From positions 182,069,434 through 182,133,433 of the forward strand of contig NC_084484.1 in the NCBI RefSeq assembly GCF_030035675.1: a stretch of 64,000 bases of DNA, in the 5' to 3' direction. This document shows, one piece after another, positions 31,343 through 41,988 of this stretch (position 1 is the first letter of the stretch; each line of letters starts with the position of its first letter). Source of the stretch: Rhineura floridana. Lineage: Eukaryota > Chordata > Lepidosauria > Squamata > Rhineuridae. A program made the translations under genes and the position numbers. Below the pieces are notes generated by a model that saw only the letters and a program-made list of their open reading frames with translations, was not told the DNA's origin and searched no databases.

Positions 31343-31799
31343 AATTTGCTCCCACAAGATGCAGTAATGGCCACCAGCTTGGATGGCTTTAAAAGAAGAT
31401 TAGACCAATTCATGGAGGACAGGGCTATCAATGGCTACTAGCCATGATGGCTGTGCTGTGCCACCCTAGTCAGAGGCAGCATGCTTCTGAAAACCAGTTG
31501 CCGGAAGCCTCAGGAGGGGAGAGTGTTCTTGCACTCGGGTCCTGCTTGCGGGCTTCCCCTGGGCACCTAGTTGGCCACTGTGAGAACAGGATGCTGGACT
31601 AGATGGGCCACTGGCCTGATCCAGCAGGCTCTTCTTATGTTCTTAAAACATCAAAATCCATAAAATAGGATTCAATGCACTCATAAATTTCCATATAAAT
31701 TCCACACCTGCTAACAAGCTTGCACTTCAGTCCAACCACATCTGCACACATTCATCCACACAAGCATACTCTCACTCTCTCGACAGTCTCCTGTCCCAA

Positions 31800-32020
31800 C
31801 AACCAGTGTGGTGTAGTGGCTAGAGTGTCGGACTGCGACCTTGGAGAACAGGGTTCAAATCCCCACTTGACCATGAAGCTCACTGGGTGACCTTGGGCCA
31901 GTCGCAGGGTCTCAGCCTCACCTACCTCACAGGGTTGTTGGGAGTATAAAATTGGGAGGAGGACACCTTGAGGTCCTTGGGAGAAAGGTATAAATAAAGA
32001 TATAAATGTGATAATCATCA
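31800..32020 (+). mobile_element. tRNA-derived SINE with L2-like tail
   Basis: Head CAGTGTGGTGTAGTGGCTAG with B box GGGTTCAAATCCCC, body GGGTGACCTTGGGCCAGTC, then CCTCACAGGGTTGTTGGGAG and a tail with TATAAATAAAGATATAAATG. The tail resembles L2 ends, so it may use L2 machinery, unlike Sauria SINEs. Confidence 0.85.
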
Positions 32021-33103
32021 CCATCACCACACCTTGGGTACAAAAAGGTTGCACGACAACAATGGCCGCCTAGCACTTCCAGGCAAAATGTGGCTATGTG
32101 CCTTGTATTTCCCTCATGCACTAGTGTGGGGGCAAAGGGGGTCATTGGCTGAGGAGAGACAGAGGATTGGAGATGATGCTTAACTCTCCCCCTGCCCAGA
32201 AATTTCCATTGTGCAAAGACTGGCTCCCCACATTCACATACTCTCTGCAAACACGGGTGCGGGAAACTGTGTTTGCCAATAAAATGTGTGGCTGTTTAGA
32301 ATTAGTTGCTATTTAAAGCACTTGATTTGGGTATAACACCCCTGTTGAGGACCCCTGCAAAGAACACAACACATCTTACAGCTGGATTTTGCATGTGTTA
32401 GCTGGGCACGTGGGGAATGGGGCAATTGTCCTGGACTTCCATCAAGCCTTACAAACAGTACATTTTTGCGGTCTCCAACATGGCATCCATGGGCACCATG
32501 GCACCCTCAGCTAACCCCCTTACCGAGCATTCCCCAGATCCTTTCCAATGTATTTGTTTTTTAATTGATTTTTTGTTTTTGGGTTTGTTTGTTTGGGAGA
32601 CTGCCTCTTTTTTGGGGGGGGGGTGTTCCTGCTTTTATTAGACCGTTTTCTTCTGTGAAATGGGTATGTTTTGTGGTACCCATGACAATTTATTAGGTTT
32701 TCTATTGTGCCGCAAAAGGTTGGTTACCCCTACTTTCAACATTCTAACTGGGGTAAGAAGTAAAAAAAGGGCACCCACAGTGAGAAGCAAGAGTGGACAG
32801 GGAGGGGTGAGGCTCAAATGTACATCCTACTGACATCCATAGGAATTATTTCTCAGTGAGAGTGAGGATTTGTAGCCTTAATTCCAACTGTGATTGAGCA
32901 ATGAGAAGTGTGGCTCCGGAACTGTTCTCAGGCCTTGCTCACTGTCTTAATGGGAAGAAGTAATCTAGAAATATGATCGCCTAGGCGCCAAATTAAACAT
33001 AAGGCAGGAGGTCCGTAACCAAAGATTCCCATATTATTTTTGTCTAGTAAGTAGCACCACCAGGAGGGTCTTTGAAGATCAGGAAAGGGGCACTGAGAGA
33101 AGG
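32021..33103. other. Mostly unassigned sequence
   Basis: No gene was recognised. 32540-32640 is T/G-rich low-complexity DNA with a run of ten G. An ancient repeat containing TCCATAGGAATTATTTCTCA lies near 32825-32870. Confidence 0.4.
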
Positions 33104-33111
33104 GCATTAAC

Positions 33112-33440
33112 TAGGGTTGCCAGGTTGTTGGCCTGAGACTGATCCTGTATCTTTAGGAGAAGGGAAAGTCGGCCAAGTGCAGGTGTTCTTGCAACTCTGT
33201 AATGGGAAAAACCACAAGGTGGAATTCTCCCTTCCCCCTGCACAACTTTTAAAGATACAGAAGACCTCTTGGTTGCCAGGCCCGGCCTCCAAGAGGATCT
33301 TTAAAAGTTGTGGGGGGGAAGGGAGAATTCCACCTTGTGGTTTTTCCCATTACAGTGTTGCAAGAACACTTGCACTTGGCTGACTTTCTCTTCTCCTAAA
33401 GATACAGGATCAGTCTCAGGCGATGGACCTGGCAACCCTA
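33112..33440. mobile_element. Foldback hAT MITE with TAGGGTTGCCAGGT termini
   Basis: 329 bp, almost wholly an inverted repeat: each half has TAGGGTTGCCAGG at the outside, then GACTGATCCTGTATCTTTAG, CCACAAGGTGGAATTCTCCC and ACTTTTAAAGAT. Flanks GCATTAAC (33104-33111) and GCCTTAAC (33441-33448) are an 8-bp TSD with one mismatch. Its terminal 14 bases match those of the 15023-22399 element. Confidence 0.9.
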
Positions 33441-33464
33441 GCCTTAACTGGTGTGAACCAGAAC

Positions 33465-33695
33465 AGCCAGTGTGGTATAGTGGTTAGAGTGGGACCGGAG
33501 AGACCAGGGTTCAAATCCCCATTTGGCCATGAAGTTCCCTGGGTGACCTTGGGCCAGTCACTGTCTCTCAGCTTAACCTTCATCACAGGGTTGTTGTGGG
33601 GATTAAACAAGGAGGGGGAGAACTGTGTTTGCAGGCCACCTGGAGCTCCTTGGAGAAAAGGCAGGATATACAGTAAATGCAATCATCACCATCCC
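33465..33695 (+). mobile_element. tRNA-derived SINE with L2-like tail
   Basis: Head CCAGTGTGGTATAGTGGTTA, B box GGGTTCAAATCCCC, body and tail (CTCCTTGGAGAAAAGGCAGG, then ATATACAGTAAATG) as in 31800-32020. Confidence 0.85.
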
Positions 33696-33867
33696 TTTTG
33701 TTTCATGCCACACCCAATTCCAGTTAGCACAACCACTCCAGCTACTGTGCAGGTAAGGGGCATGCATGGCCAGGACATGGTCACCTTCCTGGATCTGGAT
33801 CTGGGCAGGTGGGGAGAGTATTTCTAGGGAGGAGCTGCTCTTCATCAAGGCAGCCACACCAGAAGAG

Positions 33868-34080
33868 TGTGGCTCCTGGATCAGGCCAGTGGCCCATCTA
33901 GTCCAGCATCCTGTTCTCACAGTGGCCAGCCAGATGGTGCAATGGGAAGTCTGCAAGCAGGACCTGAGTACAACAGCAGCGTCCCCCTCACTTGGGATTA
34001 CTTCTGGAGCAGAGGTTTTATGAGGCAGGCACCTGAGCTAGGATCATCCACTACCATCACCCCCCTCAAGACTTTGGCCA
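33868..34080 (-). mobile_element. CR1 LINE 3' end
   Basis: Minus-strand CR1 tail: CTGGATCAGGCCAGTGGCCC, ATCCTGTTCTCACAGTGGCC, then AAGCAGGACCTGAGTACAAC. Confidence 0.82.
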
Positions 34081-34804
34081 GAGGCTCTGGGAAGATAGGA
34101 ATACCATACTACACTTGCAGCGCTAGTTCCAGGAATAAACCAGCAATAAAGATATTGTGAAAACACAGCCAAACCTCCCTTCCTTTCAAGCTTCTAGTTC
34201 TCATAAAGGACCTGAAAGAGAGCGTGGGGGTGACGTTCATGCTGGGGAAGTGGAACGTGCTTGGGTTTTTCTTCTTCTTCCCTCTCCCTGCCAAGTTTGA
34301 GAAACACACGAACACTATGATGTTTGGGATTTGCCGTTATTAAATTTAGATGGGAGCAGATGTGAAATGAAGGGACGGCAGCCTAGTCAGTTTGAGTGGT
34401 GGCTTTATGAAATTGCCCACCTAATTGAAAACACCGATGGAAAGCTAGGCGATGCAACCCCAGCATACTAAACAGCCCCTGGGGCTATGCTTTTAACAGG
34501 ATTGCATTCTCTCCTGGGTATCAGAGATATTGCCTTTGACACACTGACACACACACACATACATATATCTGGGTGAGAAAATACCTAGGGATGAAGGAGA
34601 GGTATCAAGCACAATTTAAAATGATTTTTTTTAAATGTTGGTGTAAGTAAAAGCTTTTGTTCCCATGCTCAGTTTTTAACCATTCATCAATATGGGACCA
34701 TATGAAGGCGTCTGCCTCTTACAGCACAGTCCTGGGCATATTAAGTCCTACTGTGTTTAGTGGCTCTTGCTTCCAAGTAGGCATATTTAGGATTGCAACC
34801 AGTG
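34081..34804. other. Unassigned sequence
   Basis: No exon or RNA gene was recognised. A short CA/TA-rich stretch lies at 34545-34570. A remnant of an old repeat (ACAGTCCTGGGCATATTAAG, TAGGATTGCAACC) lies at about 34722-34800. Confidence 0.4.
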
Positions 34805-35165
34805 GTGGCTGATGGCTCCATGTTTAGCCTGGAGAAGACCAAAGGGAGATATGATAGCACTCTTCAAGTACATGAAAGGTTGTCACATAGAGGAGGGCTG
34901 GGATCTCCTCTCGATCGTCCCACAGTGCAGGACACGGAATAATGGGATCAAGTTGCAGGAAGCCAGATTTCAAATGAACATCAGGAAAAACTTCCTAACT
35001 GTTAGAGCCATATGACAATGGAGAAGTAGTAGGCTCTCCGACACTGGAGGCCTTCAAGAGGCAGCTGGACAGCCATCTGTCGAGAATTCCTACACTGAGC
35101 AGGGGGTTGGACTTGATGGCCTTATAGGCCCCTTCCAACTCTACTATTCTATGATTCTATGTCAG
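34805..35165 (+). mobile_element. CR1 LINE 3' end, bird-like subfamily
   Basis: The + strand holds CTGGAGAAGACCAAAGGGAG, AGCTGGACAGCCATCTGTC, GGGGTTGGACTTGATGGCC and the terminal ATTCTATGATTCTATG typical of CR1 in birds and turtles. It is older than the CR1 at 28180. Confidence 0.88.
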
Positions 35166-35399
35166 TGGGGCAGTGCAATCGCCTTGGACATCTCCTTGAA
35201 AGTTTGGACTGAAACCCCAAGGGGATTCATTACCCCACTGATATCGGGGCCACCAGCTGCCACTCGTTGCAACCCAATTCAGGTAAGTTATGCAGCCCTG
35301 GTGTCAACCAATTAATGATGGGCAAGCTCTTCCCAGTCCCAATTTGAAATAATCCAGTATGTCTTTCGGTGCTGGATTGTGCAGTCCCCGGATTGCAGT

Positions 35400-36155
35400 T
35401 AGGGATGTAGGAAGGTGCCTTCTACGGAGCCAGACCCATTGGTCCATCCAGCCCACTATTGCCTACCCTGACTGGCAGGGCCAGCGCCAGGCGTGACTGG
35501 GGCTTGGGTCCCAGCCCCCCCCCCAGACCGTGCAGGACCCCTCCACCTACCTCTTCTCTTTCTATGAATGCCCTGTGCATTGCTGCCATCAACCAAGATG
35601 GTGGCGAAGTCTTCTCTAAGGGGCTGATACCCCCACCACCATCTTCATTGATGGTACATATGTGCACTACGCTGCATGCGCACATTTGCCTGCCATCAAT
35701 CAAGATGGCAGTAGGGGCATCAGCCCCTTAGAGAAGCCTCTGCTGCCATCTTGGTTGATGGCAGCTGCACATGCCGCGCACAGGGTATTCATCAAAAGGA
35801 AGGAGAGGTAGGTGCAGTGGGCAGGTGCCACGGGCCTGCATGGTCTGTAAGGGGGGCTGGGAGGTCCGTCTCTGCGATCTGCAGCAGGGTCAGGAGTCAA
35901 CCCTGCCGAGGATCGCGGAAGGGGAGCGCTACCCCCACACCCTAAGGAGGGTCCCTTCAGGGGCCCCTCTGGGCCACAGGGGCCCTCGGCCAGGGCCCCA
36001 CCTGGCCACCCTTTGGCATCAGCCCTGCTGACTGGCAGTGACTCTTGAAGGTTTCAGGCAGGGAAGAGTCCCAGCCCTGCCTGGCGATGCTGAGGATCGC
36101 ATCTGGGACCTTCTGCATGCAATGCAAATGCTCTACCACTGAGCTAGGGGCCTTC
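35400..36155 (-). mobile_element. tRNA-Ala-derived SINE split by a hAT element
   Basis: The SINE 3' part lies at 35400-35475 (CCATTGGTCCATCCAGCCCA) and the tRNA-Ala head at 36036-36155 (inverted head CTACCACTGAGCTAGGGG). The two join exactly once the hAT element 35476-36027 and one copy of its duplication are taken out. Confidence 0.88.
35476..36027. mobile_element. hAT non-autonomous element, CAGGGCCAGCGCCA termini
   Basis: Left end CAGGGCCAGCGCCAGG; right end inverted reads CAGGGCTGATGCCAAAGGG. Perfect 8-bp TSD CTGACTGG at 35468-35475 and 36028-36035. Internal inverted repeat around CATCTTGATTGATGGCAG. Same family as 23633-24152. Confidence 0.92.
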
Positions 36156-36157
36156 CC

Positions 36158-36305
36158 AACCAAAAGGAAGTGCTTCACACAGTACAGAGTGAAATTACAG
36201 AACTCCCGGCCACAAGACGCATGGTGATGCAATGTGTTTAAAAGAGGATCAAATTCATGGAGGATACAGCTATCAATGGCAACTAGTCACAACAGCTATG
36301 CATTA
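36158..36305 (+). mobile_element. CR1 LINE 3' region, first part of an interrupted copy
   Basis: CR1 sequence from the end of the coding region (AGGAAGTGCTTCACACAGTA, then ATTCATGGAGGATACAGCTA, AGCTATG) that appears to resume at 37319. Confidence 0.75.
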
Positions 36306-36897
36306 TCTATTAGCTACCTGGCTGCCTATTAGTTACCAGGCTAGATTAAAGATGCTGGTTTTGGTGTACAAAGTCCTATACAGCTTGGAACCCGGATACC
36401 TGAAAGATCATCTTATCCCTTATATACCCAGTCGATCACTGCGCTCTGCTGGTGAGGGCCTCCTGCAGATGCCATATTATTCTAATTCTAATTATTATAT
36501 TTATATCCCGCCCTTCCTCTCAGCAGGAGCCCAGGAGGTCAACATAGGAAGCAGACTTTTAGTGTGGCGGCACCTACCCTTTGGAATTCCCTCCCTTAAG
36601 TATTAGACAGGCGCCATCTCTGCTATCTTTTCAGTCCCTACTGAAGGCCTTCCTCTTTCGACAAGCCTTTTAAGTAGAGTCTGCCTCTATGTTGGAATTG
36701 CTTTTTAATATGTTTTAAAGCTTTTTTTTTTTTAAAATGTTTTGTTTTAATATGTTTTTAAGGGTGTTTTGTTGTAATATATTTTCAAGTCTGTTCTTAT
36801 GATGTTTTGAAGCATTTTTGGTGCTTTTGTTTGCCGCCCTCTGCTCTACTGGGAAGAAGGGTGGGGTTTAATCTAATAAATAATAATAAAATTATTA
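36306..36897 (+). mobile_element. L2-type LINE, C-terminal part and tail, inside a CR1 copy
   Basis: It reads LPISYQARLKMLVLVYKVLY and SLEPGYLKDHLIPYIPSRSL, with the same extra 60-bp L2-end piece as at 8600-8660. This shared nested structure means 8450-8940 and this copy come from one subfamily. The tail runs to an AATAAT stretch at about 36897. Confidence 0.82.
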
Positions 36898-36909
36898 TTA
36901 GTATTATCT

Positions 36910-37306
36910 GACAGCTGATATAGCACAGTGGGGAGGAGAGCCTGGCTGGGAGTCCAGAGTCTGGGAGTCCAAATCTCCGCTCGTGTCTCCTGGGCGTCAA
37001 GGGCCAGCTAAAGATCACAACCACAGGGAGTGGCTCAGGGGTTACGTGCCCTGCCACCTGTGCAGCCGTGGGCAAACTGCACAGTCCCAAGGAGCCCAGT
37101 TGCCCCCCAGCTGGCAGCTGCGGACAAGGGAGGGGCTGGCTTGTGCAGCTGTGGCAAGCTGAGCGGTCCCTGGCCAGCTGCGGAGGGCTAGCCTCAGAGG
37201 GAGGCAATGGTAAACCCCCTCTGTATACCGCTTACCATGAAATCCCTATTCGTAGGCTCTCCATAAGTCGGGATCGACCTGAAGGCAATCCATTTCCATT
37301 TCATTT
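36910..37306 (+). mobile_element. Long Sauria-type SINE with intact 12-bp TSD
   Basis: Complete copy of the 385-bp subfamily with head TAGCACAGTGGGGAGGAG and the Bov-B tail ending CCATTTCCATTTC. The duplication TTAGTATTATCT flanks it at 36898-36909 and 37307-37318. Confidence 0.9.
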
Positions 37307-37318
37307 TTAGTATTATCT

Positions 37319-37512
37319 ACAGTGATGGCGGCAATAGGCCTTTGAATGCCAGTTGCCGGGCATTACAAGGAGGGTGAGAAGCCTTTTTGTGCTCAGGTCC
37401 TGCTTGCTGGCTTCCCATAATGGCCATCTGGTTGGCCACTGTGAGAACACGATGCTGGACTAGGTGGGCCTTTGGTCCGATCCAAAAGAGCCCTTCTTGG
37501 GGTCGTGCCCTT
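37319..37512 (+). mobile_element. CR1 LINE 3' end, second part
   Basis: Continues the CR1 of 36158: GCCAGTTGCCGGGCATTACA, GGTCCTGCTTGCTGGCTTCC, GATGCTGGACTAGGTGGGCC, CCCTTCTTGGGGTCGTGCCC. Confidence 0.75.
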
Positions 37513-38035
37513 AATTAATGAATAGATAAAACCCACGAATGCCTTCCCATTTGCTCCTAAAGCGATTTCCAGCACAAGACAGCAAACAGTTACATATACA
37601 AAAACTGTTTAAACAACTGCATTTATAAAAGCCACTTTTTAAAAAGCAATTAGAAGTACAAAGACATTTTAAAACAGCATACAAATAAAACCCATCCGAT
37701 TGTTTCCTCCCCTCTTGCGTCCCCAAAGTTGGGACCGGGAATGGCGTCGTCGAGGATGTCACTTTGGGAATGTTTTCAGCTGCCCTTCCCTTACTTAAGG
37801 GGGCTGCTTTGAGGCCCACTAGCCTCATCCGAGGGAAGAAGGAATCTTTGGAGCGTTCCGGTTGAAGGGGGGGGGAGAAATTGATGCCTGGCCCGCCCCG
37901 CCCTTTGAGGCTGCCGAGAGGAGATTTCCCGCAAGCCGCCGGGCAGTAGGACCCGGCAGGGGTGGCTTGGCGGGCTGCTCCGGTGCGCCTTCGCCTCCAA
38001 GACGCAGCTGGAGAACTTCCCCCCTCCCCAAAACT

Positions 38036-38048
38036 TTCCAGAAGTTTC
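38036..38048 (+). promoter_or_regulatory. Heat-shock element (three inverted HSF1 units)
   Basis: TTCCAGAAGTTTC is a perfect TTCnnGAAnnTTC triplet, the binding site of trimeric HSF1. A fourth, imperfect unit (AAA for GAA) precedes it at 38031-38033. It stands 11 bases upstream of a TATA box. HSP47 is known to be induced by heat through an HSE in birds and mammals. Confidence 0.9.
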
Positions 38049-38059
38049 TCCGGCTCGCT

Positions 38060-38066
38060 TATATAG
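38060..38066 (+). promoter_or_regulatory. TATA box of SERPINH1
   Basis: TATATAG in a GC-rich setting, 24-30 bases before the expected transcription start near 38090. Confidence 0.75.
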
Positions 38067-38089
38067 TCCCCTCCTCCGGGCCCGGCCGT

Positions 38090-38223
38090 CGCAGAAAGAG
38101 CCAGTCGGACGGTGGGGCGCTGTTCGAGTCAGGTCCGCGAAGATAATCCGGTTCCTGCAGACCCGCCCGGCGCGGTCGTTTGGCCAGACGCGTCCTCCCC
38201 GTCCCCAGCGGGAGATCTCCGAG
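38090..38223 (+). other. SERPINH1: SERPINH1 exon 1 (5' untranslated)
   Basis: It begins about 25-30 bases after the TATA box and ends at a strong donor, CCGAG|GTGAGCG. No in-frame start codon is needed, since translation starts in exon 2. Its 5' edge is approximate. Confidence 0.7.
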
Positions 38224-39270
38224 GTGAGCGAGAGCCCGTCTGGAGGAGACCTTGCGCCGGGGGAGAGATGCTGGGAGCGGGTCCCGGGAACTCGGAGGGG
38301 CTGCTTGCCCGGGATCAGGCGGCGCGCGTGGGGCCCGAGGGCAAGTTGACTCGGGAGGAAGTCGCCTTAAATTCGGGGGGACTTACTCCGAAGGAAGGGG
38401 AGAGAGGTCTGAAGAAGCTCGTACCTTGCACCCCCTTTTTGGGGGGAAAGGGCCTGTTGGGGAAGCGTCTCCCGTGTCTCTCTCTTTCTCCCGACGGCGG
38501 GGCACCCCATTCCCGGGGGAACGGACGACTCGCGCTCGTCGGAAGGGGACCTGGCCCGCGAGCGAGTCGGTGGCGCCCCTCTTCGACGCCTGCGATTCGC
38601 GAACAAGGAGACCGGAGAGCGCGGGGTGTGGATGATAAGACCTCGGTTTCTTGGTAGATTCGACTTCACTAGCCATTTTCGGGGGGGGATCCACGGCTCC
38701 CCTTCCCCTTTGATGTGGGGGTGGTGTGCCGCCCGCCGTAAGACAATTCCTCCAAGAGGTGGCACCTTTTGGGTAGGTCTGTGAGTCGCCGGGTTCGCCT
38801 AAAGGCGGTTCCCGGACCCCCGCCCCCTGGGTTCCTCGTCTAGAGTGAAAGGCTTTAGGCTTCTCACGGGGAGTGCTCTAGGGAGTACCTGGTCGTGCGC
38901 TCTTTCGCGCCCGCCTGCTTGCTCTTTAGGAACGGGGCTTTGGGAGAGCGGAGGCCGAGAAGGGCCCCCGGGATCTCCTGGAGATCAGGCGGAGCAGAGA
39001 AGACCTTGAGGTCGCCCTTTTCTTGGCGGGGAGCCGCCTCCCTTTTGCGCGAGGTCAAGTCTATTCCTGGGCTTTGCAAGCGGCGTTGCCAACGGGATTA
39101 AGCGGCCTCCGGGCTGCTTCCGACGGCATTGAAAGGTTGCTGGAGGGAATGCGCCACCCTCCCCGCGCAAAAAAAAAAGTAGCCGGGAGGGAGGGAGCGA
39201 TTCCTGGTTATACATGCCTGACCCCCATCGGACGGGGAGATTACGGGGAGACTACAGAAGAGCTTTGCAT

Positions 39271-39965
39271 TAAATGCCTTAGATTGGAGGAGATGTTCAG
39301 GTTAAATGTTGGTAAAGCTGGGTTTTGAATCCTGGAAGGGCCCAAGTTTTTTTGGGGGGAGCAGGCACACACTTTTTAAATTTTGTTGGGGATAATGCAA
39401 AAAGGGGGAAAGAATCGGAGGTGTGTTTGTGTGGTAAGACTCAGGGCACATTTGGACACTTGTAGGTACCTCAGAGCCCCAAATCGGAGAGATTTAACCA
39501 TCTTCAAAGAGGGAGGAAGAGGCCTGCTGGCAGAGACCCAGGGCAAACATGCACCTTCCTTGTCACAGCAGTCTGCCAGGTGCATCCTGGAACCAGGACC
39601 TCTCTGAACTCCTCCACTTAATGCATTTTTGCGTTAAACAAACAATACCAACAATGGAAACGGTTCCCATCGCTGGTGCCTTGCATGGGACCAACATGGC
39701 TTAAGACTGCAAAGCTCTGCAGTGCTAACTTGGAACGAAGTCGGGCGTCCCATGAACAGAATTGGAATTTGTTTCTTGGTCAATGTGAACAAGTATTTTG
39801 TCAGTTGCATCGAGATTCATTGCAGTTTAGCCAGTGCTGGGATGAATAAATATAGCGTGGGCTTCCCAGAATCACAGCGGCCAGATTTATTTCAGCGCAA
39901 ATACGGCATAGTGTATCTGAAATATAAAATAAGTAGGGGTGTGTGTGTGTGAGAGAGAGAGAGAA
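39271..39965. other. SERPINH1 intron 1, unassigned part
   Basis: No exon or repeat family recognised between the CpG island and the first intronic SINE. Confidence 0.4.
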
Positions 39966-40152
39966 TGTAGGAAGCTGCCATAGTCAGATTATTGGTCCAT
40001 CTAGCTCAGTAATGTGTACACTGATTGGCAGCAGCTCTCCAGGGTTTCAGGCAGGGGATATTCTCAAGCCCTGCTTGGAGTTGCTGGGGATTGAACCTGA
40101 GGCCTTTGGCATGCAAAGCAGATACTGTTAACACTAAGCTATTGTCCTTCTT
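39966..40152 (-). mobile_element. tRNA-Ala-derived SINE
   Basis: Minus-strand copy: 3' end GTAGGAAGCTGCCATAGTCA at the left, inverted B box GGGGATTGAACC and head region GGCATGCAAAGCAGATAC at the right. Confidence 0.85.
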
Positions 40153-41332
40153 GTAAACAAAGAACAAGATGAAGCGTTAGCATTAATCTTTTAGTAAGTT
40201 AAGCAGGTCTTGCAAATGCTACCACAAGTGTGGCATTGCCACTAGTTATTGCCCAAAGCATGTTCAAGAAGTGAGCTAGCATATTCCAGTCCAGTCTTTG
40301 CAAGGCCAGTTTCAACTTGTTCAACTGTACTGGGGGTGTGAGGAGAGGGAAGGCAGCCAGGCATGATTTAAAAAAATTATTGTAACTCCAGAAGTCTCTT
40401 CAGATGGTAAGCCTGGCCTCCTTTTTGCCCTGGGAGCCCAGAGTCCCTTGATAAGGAGAGACACTTGAAAATGTAACATTTAGAGAAATCAAGGTCCCTT
40501 GGAGGCAAGGGGTGCCTTTTGTTCTCGTGAGCAACTAAGTGCCTCCTCTTTGCTAACAAGAGCCTCTGTAACATAACAATTTCATTCTCTGCTAACCCAG
40601 AAGCTGTGCTTCAATCTTTTGAGGATCAGAACTTGGTAACTAAAGAAATACTATGTGTGTGTACATTCTACATGTGAATTCTGAAATCTAGGACAGAATG
40701 CAAAACGGTTTATCTGAAAAGAAAGCAAGTTTCTCACCCTCATGATTGGGAGGAGGGGAAATGGGGAAAGTCTCGGCAGTGTATGTTGCAGCTCAGAAAT
40801 AAGGGAATCCGGGATAAAGAATGATTAATGTGTTTGGCGCAGCTCCCTGCATCCCTCCTTTTCAAATGTGTTGCATGTTTGCCAAAATAAACTAAATTGC
40901 ATGAAATCTGTGATGGATAAACTGATGCATCTAAATAAGCAGTGGGCAATAGTTGTTTGAAAAAGTTTTGCTTGACAAAGAAGTTGTGCAGATTACACCC
41001 AGCCTTGCTTTGGATAGGCTGCCCTCCTCCACCATTGCACCTTCCTTTGCTTGCATGGAAGAGCGAATTGTCTTAACGTCTGCTCTGCCTGGGCCTGCTG
41101 ACGTGGCATGTGGGGGCAGCTGTGGCTGAACGGAGCAAGCACATGCTGCTAAATGCGCCTGCAGCCCATGACTCTAGACCAGAGTTGGACAACCCTTTGA
41201 GGGATATTTGCAGAGATGGATTTATGAGCTGCCAGAGGGTGATTTGTGCATTTTCTACTGTGCCTGTTCCATTGGGGGACATTTTATTGCCCACACTTCA
41301 GGAATATTTTATTTTGTTATTGTTTAATACAT
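40153..41332. other. SERPINH1 intron 1, unassigned part
   Basis: About 1.2 kb without a recognised repeat or exon. Confidence 0.4.
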
Positions 41333-41552
41333 TTTTGTCCCATGTTTTTATCTTGAAGGAGCTCAAGGTGGCGTACATGTTTCTTCCCCCCTTCCCATTT
41401 TTATCCTTGCAACAACCTTGTGAGGTAGGTTAAGCTGAGAGACAGGGTGGACCCAAGGTCACCCAGTGAGCTTTTTATGGCAGAGTGGGGATTTGAACCC
41501 TGGTCTCCCAGGTCCTAGTCTGGCACTCTAACCACTACACCACCTTGGTAGA
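41333..41552 (-). mobile_element. tRNA-derived SINE with L2-like tail
   Basis: Minus-strand copy: CTTGAAGGAGCTCAAGGTGG near the left, GGTCACCCAGTGAGC in the middle, and inverted head CTCTAACCACTACACCACC at the right. Confidence 0.82.
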
Positions 41553-41988
41553 GAAGAACCATCAATATTTTAATATTTAAACACATGGAAATGAATTACT
41601 GCATGGCATGGGCCCATATTTATTATTCCAAAACTGGTAGCTAGCTGGTTTCCTAAAGACTGGATTAAGACATTCACCATCACAATACACAGACTGCCTA
41701 CTCCAAATCTCTGGGCTCTCAGAGAGCCATCAGTTTGGGTGAGAAAAGAATGAGGGTTACTCTAATAACAGCACCGGCCTTCATTTTCTCTGATATACAT
41801 GACCCTGGGAGTTCTGCAACCTAGTGCTGTGGTCGTGCCCACTTTCCTGGAAGTCCTGTCCACGTGCCACCTAACCGTGGGTGGACCTGTGCAAAATGGC
41901 AGGCGTTAGCTTGAGGACAGCTTCTTTCTATTTTCCAGTTTGAGGAATTCCAGAGGGGTAGCCGTGTCAGTCTGTGATTGGTTCTTTT

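Larger units (their letters stand above)
28180..31646 (+). mobile_element. CR1 LINE, nearly complete ORF2, broken
   Basis: About 3.5 kb. It has the end of ORF1 (28209-28436), then ORF2 with endonuclease, reverse transcriptase and the typical 3' tail ending CTTCTTATGTTCTTA. It is the same subfamily as 18427-20922 and nearly identical to it over the shared part. ORF2 is interrupted: a stop at about 28850 (VTL*VKEG), a frame loss near 29240, a frame slip at the T-run near 29832, and a stop at 31341 in the C-terminus. It is therefore a dead copy, 5'-truncated within ORF1. Confidence 0.92.
37860..39270. promoter_or_regulatory. CpG island at the SERPINH1 promoter
   Basis: The only long CpG-dense stretch in the window apart from the left arm of the 7.4-kb element. 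It covers the heat-shock element, TATA box, exon 1 and about 1 kb of intron 1. Frames that stay open through it in several phases are explained by GC content. Confidence 0.85.

Noticed and set aside
36898-37318. The 385-bp SINE as part of the neighbouring L2 tail
   Set aside because: Its own 12-bp target duplication shows a separate, later insertion.
1-38000. Exons of GDPD5 or another host gene upstream of SERPINH1
   Set aside because: No frame resembled GDPD5 or any other host protein; all recognisable coding in this part is LINE-derived.
38112-38657. A 181-codon frame in the CpG island
   Set aside because: It overlaps the untranslated exon 1 and a strong donor site, shows only GC-driven composition, and matches no family known to me.
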